From assembly GCA_964519885.1 (NCBI GenBank), contig CAZFLX010000034.1, positions 1-18,695 on the forward strand: DNA of 18,695 nucleotides, given 5' to 3'. The notes beneath the pieces were generated by a model. The model did not search any database. It was given only the letters and a program-made list of their open reading frames with translations, and was not told the DNA's origin. Position numbers and translations under genes: made by a program. The stretch comes from GCA-002282575 sp964519885. Its GTDB lineage: Bacteria; Pseudomonadota; Gammaproteobacteria; Thiomicrospirales; Thiomicrospiraceae. Positions 15,737 through 18,695 of this stretch are shown piece after piece; the stretch's first letter is position 1, and each line of letters opens with the position of its first letter.

Positions 15737-15870
15737 TTGTTGCACTAATCTCTGTTATTGGTTAACTTTGTTGCAGCAATAATTGTAAATTGTTGCATTA
15801 ATTCTTGTAATTGACTAAGCTAAGATTATGAAAGTTGGTTTGATTGTAGCATTAATTGGTGTAAATGACA
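15737..15870. repeat. Transposon end with four TnsB-type binding repeats
   Basis: Four 23-base repeats start at 15737, 15768, 15790 and 15844. They share TTGTTGCA (TTGTAGCA in the last), a central AAT, and a TTGTAAAT-like right side. The outermost copy is followed by GACA, so reading inward the element begins TGTCATTTAC, in line with the TGT...ACA termini of Tn7-like elements. The coding sense of comM resumes right after 15870, supporting the boundary. Confidence 0.8.
15782..15810 (-). promoter_or_regulatory. Candidate tns operon promoter inside the transposon end
   Basis: Reading leftwards, TTACAA (-35, 15805-15810) and TACAAT (-10, 15782-15787) are 17 bases apart, about 45 bases before the tnsA ATG. 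The -10 has five of six consensus bases; the -35 is weak. Both boxes lie within TnsB-type repeats 2 and 3, so autoregulation by TnsB is expected, as in other Tn7-like ends. Confidence 0.4.
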
Positions 15871-16541
15871 GGGGTAGCAAACCGCGTCCTGGTGCAATTT
15901 CTATTGCCACACATGGCATTTTATTTTTAGATGAGTTGCCAGAATTTGACCGTCGGACTTTGGAAATGTTGCGCGAGCCGCTCGAGTCTGGTGAAGTACG
16001 CATTGCCCGCGCGGCTTATCAAGCCACTTATCCTGCCAACTTTATGCTCATTGCGGCGATGAATCCGTCACCCAGTGGTTATTTTGCCGACGATCCAAAA
16101 TGTCGCTCAACCCCTGAACAAACCGCGCGTTACTTGGGTAAAATTTCAGGACCTTTACTCGATCGTATCGATTGCCAAGTTGAGCTGCCCGCTGTCGAAG
16201 TGTCGGCATTACAACAATTACCCGATGGTGAGACCAGTGCCGTTGTGGCGCAACGGGTTGCTCAAGCCAGAACCTTAGCGAAACAGCGCGGTAAACTCAA
16301 TGCGGCATTAACCCCACAAGAGTTAGACCAATATGCAGAGCTTGATGCTGCAGGCAAGAAACTGCTGGCGCAAGCGATGGAGCGATTTGGGCTTTCGGCA
16401 CGTTCTTATCATCGTATTTTGCGCGTAGCACGCAGTATTGCTGACTTGGCTCAGAGTGAGTCGGTGCAAACAGTTCACTTAGCCGAAGCCTTGAGTTTGC
16501 GTGCTTTAGAACGTCGGTTGCATAAGTTGGGTAATCAATAA
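15871..16541 (+). pseudogene. comM: comM, 3' part, disrupted by the transposon
   Basis: ComM/YifB is an AAA+ branch-migration helicase of natural transformation, about 500 residues long. The remaining 223 codons begin in the middle of the ATPase domain (GSKPRPGAISIATHG), with Walker B ILFLDELPEF, the AAMNPSPSGY sensor segment, the LLDRIDCQVELP arginine stretch and the Mg-chelatase-like C-terminal domain ending ALERRLHKLGNQ. The N-terminal Lon-like domain and Walker A are missing, so the protein cannot hydrolyse ATP. An ATG at 15828, inside the transposon end, is in frame and could start a short fused polypeptide. Loss of ComM should lower transformation by divergent DNA. The sequence is otherwise undamaged, which suggests a recent insertion. 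Confidence 0.92.
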
Positions 16542-16552
16542 AAGGAAAAACT

Positions 16553-16957
16553 ATGACGCTTTTGATGAATCGCTACGGGTTGAGTTTGGCTGCTGTTCTA
16601 CTGGCTTTAGCCGTGGGATTGGGTGCGTTTGGCGCTCATGCCTTGGCGAATTTAGTGGATGCTAAAGCCTTAGCTAACTGGCAAACGGCGGTGCAGTATC
16701 ATTTTATACATGGGCTGGCGCTGTTGGTATTGACGATTTGGCTAAGGCTAGGTGCGCCAAGTTATGTTGCAAAGCTAAGCTGGGGGATGCTACTGGGTAT
16801 CGTGCTGTTTTCAGGTAGTTTATACGCTTATGTTTTAACGGCTTGGAAAACGCTGGTGTTCTTTACCCCGATTGGTGGCAGTGTCTGGCTAATCACCTGG
16901 CTAGTATTGGCTTGGTTGAGCGCTAAAAGTCTGCCAGTTAAACATCAGGTTGATTAA
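16553..16957 (+). CDS. DUF423 family inner-membrane protein
   Basis: A 134-aa protein with four predicted membrane helices: an N-terminal one (SLAAVLLALAVGLGAFGAHAL), then FIHGLALLVLTIWL, WGMLLGIVLFSGSLYAYV and a last one near FTPIGGSVWLITWLVLAWL. GAFGAHAL early on and the FTPIGG motif before the last helix are hallmarks of the DUF423 family (E. coli YgdD). The function is unknown. It starts 11 bases after comM with a good AAAGGAAAA ribosome-binding site, so it was probably co-transcribed with comM and may now depend on a read-through or internal promoter. Its stop overlaps that of the convergent rnt gene by 4 bases. Confidence 0.88.
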   Translation: MTLLMNRYGLSLAAVLLALAVGLGAFGAHALANLVDAKALANWQTAVQYHFIHGLALLVLTIWLRLGAPSYVAKLSWGMLLGIVLFSGSLYAYVLTAWKTLVFFTPIGGSVWLITWLVLAWLSAKSLPVKHQVD

Positions 16958-17598
16958 GATTTTTCATGGCGATTAATGGCATCAATAACGGGTAGTGGGT
17001 AGCGATTGAAGATATTGCAGAAAAGTTCAGCGGTTTTTTGTGTGTCGTACAAAGCTCCGTGTGCTTGATGATTGTCCCAACTCATACCGGAAAACATCGC
17101 CGCTTTCGCTAATACGGTTTGTCCGTAAACTAATGCTCCTAAGGTAACACTGTCTAAGGTGCTAAATTGATGAAACGGGCATTTGAGTTTGTTTCTTTCT
17201 GCCGCCGCTTTCACAAACGATAAGTCAAAAAAGGCATTGTGTCCGCATAAAATAGCACGGGTACACCCCGTTTCTTTAACGCGCTTTTGTATGGGCGTGA
17301 AAATCTGTTCCATCGCCAGCTTTTCATCAATGGCAAGGCGTAATTGACTGTAAGGGTCGTAGCCTAAAAAATCCTTAGCCGCCTGTTCAATATTGGCACC
17401 AGCAAATGGCTTCACGTGTGCATGAATGGTTTCACCCGGCACTAACAGACCATCGCTATTAATGTCTAAAATCACCGCCGCAATTTCTAATAGAGCATCG
17501 GTTTGGGGGTTAAAACCACCGGTTTCGACATCAATAACGACCGGTAAAAAACCGCGTACACGACGGGCAAGGGGATGTTTAGGATGTTTGGAACTCAT
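16954..17598 (-). CDS. rnt: Ribonuclease T
   Basis: A 3'-to-5' exoribonuclease of the DEDD family that trims the 3' ends of tRNA and other stable RNAs and acts as a dimer. The catalytic set is complete: D23 and E25 in VVIDVETGGFN, D125 in GHNAFFDLSF, H180 and D185 in HGALYDTQKTAELF. The 214-aa length and the residue spacing are those of gammaproteobacterial RNase T, which is the best taxonomic hint in the window. The N-terminal ARRVRGFLPVVIDVETGG is also characteristic. The gene is convergent with the DUF423 gene and belongs to the host chromosome, not to the transposon. Confidence 0.93.
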   Translation of the reverse strand: MSSKHPKHPLARRVRGFLPVVIDVETGGFNPQTDALLEIAAVILDINSDGLLVPGETIHAHVKPFAGANIEQAAKDFLGYDPYSQLRLAIDEKLAMEQIFTPIQKRVKETGCTRAILCGHNAFFDLSFVKAAAERNKLKCPFHQFSTLDSVTLGALVYGQTVLAKAAMFSGMSWDNHQAHGALYDTQKTAELFCNIFNRYPLPVIDAINRHEKS

Positions 17599-17680
17599 GA
17601 ATCACTCGAAGAAAAATGGCCTGCTCACCGCGACTCGAACAGACGTTGAAAATATTGTGTTTTTTGTTAATTTGTTGGTT

Positions 17681-17704
17681 TCTTACTCACAATCTTACTC
17701 ACAA
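17681..17704. repeat. Perfect 12-bp tandem repeat, two copies
   Basis: TCTTACTCACAA occurs twice back to back, between rnt and the HEPN remnant. A stretch with a tRNA T-loop-like TTCGAGTC (minus strand, about 17632-17639) lies close by. Together they look like the debris left at a site-specific integration point, but no integrase gene is present in the window. Confidence 0.45.
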
Positions 17705-17722
17705 ATTGAAATCTCATGATTT

Positions 17723-17878
17723 TCATTCAGCCTCTATGAGCGCGGTGATGCTTTGTAAGAAATCGTACATGGCGTAGTAGCTTCGATTATATGCACCTTT
17801 ATAATCGCCATGAGTGTAAAGCAATTGTGCAGAGGTTAATGCTCGGCTGGCTTTTTGCATTAAGTCATTAGATGTCAT
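17723..17878 (-). pseudogene. HEPN-domain protein, truncated after 51 aa
   Basis: The minus strand encodes MTSNDLMQKASRALTSAQLL followed by YTHGDYKGAYNRSYYAMYDF and ALIEAE, then TGA at 17723-17725. The helix AYNRSYYAMYDFL matches the conserved Y-YA-Y segment of HEPN domains found next to MNT nucleotidyltransferases. A complete HEPN domain is about 120-130 residues, so the C-terminal half, with the R-x4-6-H RNase motif of toxic HEPNs, is gone. The start codon overlaps the stop of the upstream MNT gene (ATGA), the usual HEPN-MNT arrangement. The truncation point lies next to the repeat-rich scar at 17620-17704. Confidence 0.65.
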
Positions 17879-18273
17879 AGGTCAAACTTTACGCCATCGT
17901 TTTTAATGTTAGTTAATAAAGCTGGATTAGAGAAGGTGTTGGGATTAATCCATTGATCTTCCCAGATAGGTAGCGGGTCTATACGAACGCCTGTATCTAA
18001 CATAACATCAAAAGCAATATCTGCTAAAGCGAGTTTGGTTTGAACAAAGTTGCCATGATGACCATTAAGTAACAACATAACATCCGCATCACTATTTTCT
18101 GTAGCTGTGTTTCGTGCGTGTGAGCCAAACAGAATAGCGCTACTAATCGGAAATTCATGTCTAGCAGTGACCAAAAACGCCTCAAGTGTTTTTAGGGTTA
18201 ATTGATCAATGTTGGTCTGGCTGATTGGTTTCATGTTCTTATCTAGTTTGGTGCTTCTCTTACCTGCCATCAT
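17875..18273 (-). CDS. MNT-type minimal nucleotidyltransferase
   Basis: From the chosen start the product is 132 aa. It has the nucleotidyltransferase signature AILFGSHARNTATENSDADV (GSxxR followed by SDxD) and a third acidic position in AFDVMLDTG. In HEPN-MNT toxin-antitoxin pairs the MNT protein adenylylates the HEPN ribonuclease and thereby neutralises it. The ATG at 18273 is preceded by GGGAAGA; the ATG at 18234 (MKPISQ) is a good alternative, while the frame open to 18363 has no support upstream. It overlaps the truncated HEPN gene by 4 bases. With the HEPN half-deleted, the antitoxin is likely an orphan. Confidence 0.8.
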   Translation of the reverse strand: MMAGKRSTKLDKNMKPISQTNIDQLTLKTLEAFLVTARHEFPISSAILFGSHARNTATENSDADVMLLLNGHHGNFVQTKLALADIAFDVMLDTGVRIDPLPIWEDQWINPNTFSNPALLTNIKNDGVKFDL

Positions 18274-18514
18274 ATCATATTTTCTTCCCAGCCTTGCCCT
18301 CTTAACGGGCAGGCTGAGTTGAATGAGCAATGACAAAAAGCTCACAAAATGAGAGCTTTGCATAATTGAGCCGATCTTATCGCATCGATGAAAACATCAG
18401 CAAAAAACTGCTGGCCCTTGTCCTGATGCGTTAAAAATTGGTTATTCCTGCATTATTAGCTCCAATTTAGTTGTTCGATGTTGTCTTTTCCAGTTTTTAG
18501 GACAGACTAACCCC
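18274..18514. other. Intergenic region upstream of the MNT gene
   Basis: No gene is supported here. A short plus-strand open stretch (18366-18434, LSRSYRIDENISKKLLALVL then stop) has no start signal and no recognisable family. The region probably holds the promoter of the MNT gene and non-coding sequence from the end of the IS remnant that follows. Confidence 0.4.
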
Positions 18515-18577
18515 TTAAGCATTCAAAAAACTCGACTTAATAGCTGCTGCTCTTTTGATATTGTGAGCCATGCACAT
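18515..18577 (-). pseudogene. C-terminal tail of an IS transposase
   Basis: The minus strand reads MCMAHNIKRAAAIKSSFLNA and then TAA at 18515-18517. A hydrophobic stretch ending MCMAHNIKR near the C-terminus is common in DDE transposases of the IS5/IS1182 type, where the last helix ends in A-x-N-L-K/R. In this frame a stop (TAG) lies just upstream in the tandem repeats, so only this tail is left. The family assignment is tentative. Confidence 0.4.
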
Positions 18578-18670
18578 TGTAATGGTCTAATAATCCCGGA
18601 GAGAAACATTGTAATGGTCTAATAATCCCGGAGAGAAACATTGTAATGGTCTAATAATCCCGGAGAGAAA
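18575..18670. repeat. Three perfect 32-bp tandem repeats
   Basis: The unit begins CATTGTAATGGTCTAATAAT and ends CCCGGAGAGAAA. It occurs at 18575-18606, 18607-18638 and 18639-18670 without a mismatch, and is followed by a further CAT. There are no spacers. The unit length is not a multiple of three, so it is not a coding repeat, and it directly abuts the transposase tail. Confidence 0.9.
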
Positions 18671-18695
18671 CATAGCTTACAATTAGCCTATTCGG

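Larger units (their letters stand above)
1..15870. mobile_element. Tn7-like transposon (comM-inserted, TnsF type), left end outside window
   Basis: Seen: a tnsA-tnsB-tnsC-tniQ-tnsF operon next to an end that carries four TnsB-type repeats and terminates in ACA at 15870, directly abutting an internal position of comM. Known: Tn6022-type elements insert in comM using TnsF, a target selector with an inactivated tyrosine-recombinase domain. Inferred: everything left of 15870 is inside the element, since neither the second end nor the 5' half of comM appears in the window. The cargo holds two two-component-like modules, a DNA methyltransferase and broken remnants of other systems. Secondary insertions, such as the IS21 end at the left edge, are nested in it. 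The left boundary at 1 is only the window edge. Confidence 0.8.

Noticed and set aside
17612..17645. tRNA gene on the minus strand (TTCGAGTC T-loop-like segment)
   Set aside because: The flanking bases do not form a T-stem and no acceptor, D or anticodon arms can be found. At most it is an attachment-site remnant.
18575..18670. CRISPR array
   Set aside because: The three repeats are directly adjacent with no spacers, and no cas genes are present, although Tn7-like elements can carry CRISPR systems.

Overview
The window looks like a gammaproteobacterial chromosome in which a Tn7-like transposon of the comM-targeting (Tn6022/TnsF) type carries a defence-type cargo. The host side, at the right, is the 3' part of comM, a DUF423 membrane protein gene and rnt (RNase T). 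RNase T is typical of gammaproteobacteria. The genus cannot be fixed from what is visible.

Transposon core, 9602-15870: a compact minus-strand operon tnsA-tnsB-tnsC-tniQ-tnsF, with overlaps or gaps of only a few bases. It starts just inside the transposon end, which has four 23-bp TnsB-type repeats and stops in ...GACA at 15870. Directly outside it the comM reading frame continues (G-S-K-P-R-P-G, then the Walker B region), so comM has lost its N-terminal half. The opposite transposon end and the 5' half of comM lie outside the window to the left.

Cargo, about 596-9600: (i) a minus-strand operon of a C5-cytosine DNA methyltransferase, a 725-aa protein that joins a MutL/MORC-type GHKL ATPase to a histidine-kinase core, and a 457-aa receiver-domain protein with an unrecognised C-terminal region; (ii) a plus-strand pair of a receiver protein without a DNA-binding domain and a soluble kinase-like protein, overlapping by ATGA; (iii) wreckage of earlier cargo or elements: a tnsA'-'tniQ deletion relic of a second Tn7-like transposon and a frameshifted, truncated CD-NTase (CBASS cyclase-like) gene; (iv) an IS21-family end that cuts an unrecognised gene at the left edge.

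Right flank, 17599-18695: a possible integration scar, an MNT nucleotidyltransferase gene with a truncated HEPN partner, the tail of an IS transposase and three perfect 32-bp tandem repeats.

The most interesting candidate system is the methyltransferase / dual-GHKL ATPase-kinase / receiver operon. It resembles the prokaryotic MORC/MutL-containing modification-linked defence operons, but uses two-component signalling parts, with no recognisable nuclease. A second, smaller two-component-like pair sits in the same element. My working model is methylation as a self mark, a DNA-bound GHKL clamp as sensor, and phosphotransfer to a receiver-effector; this is inference.
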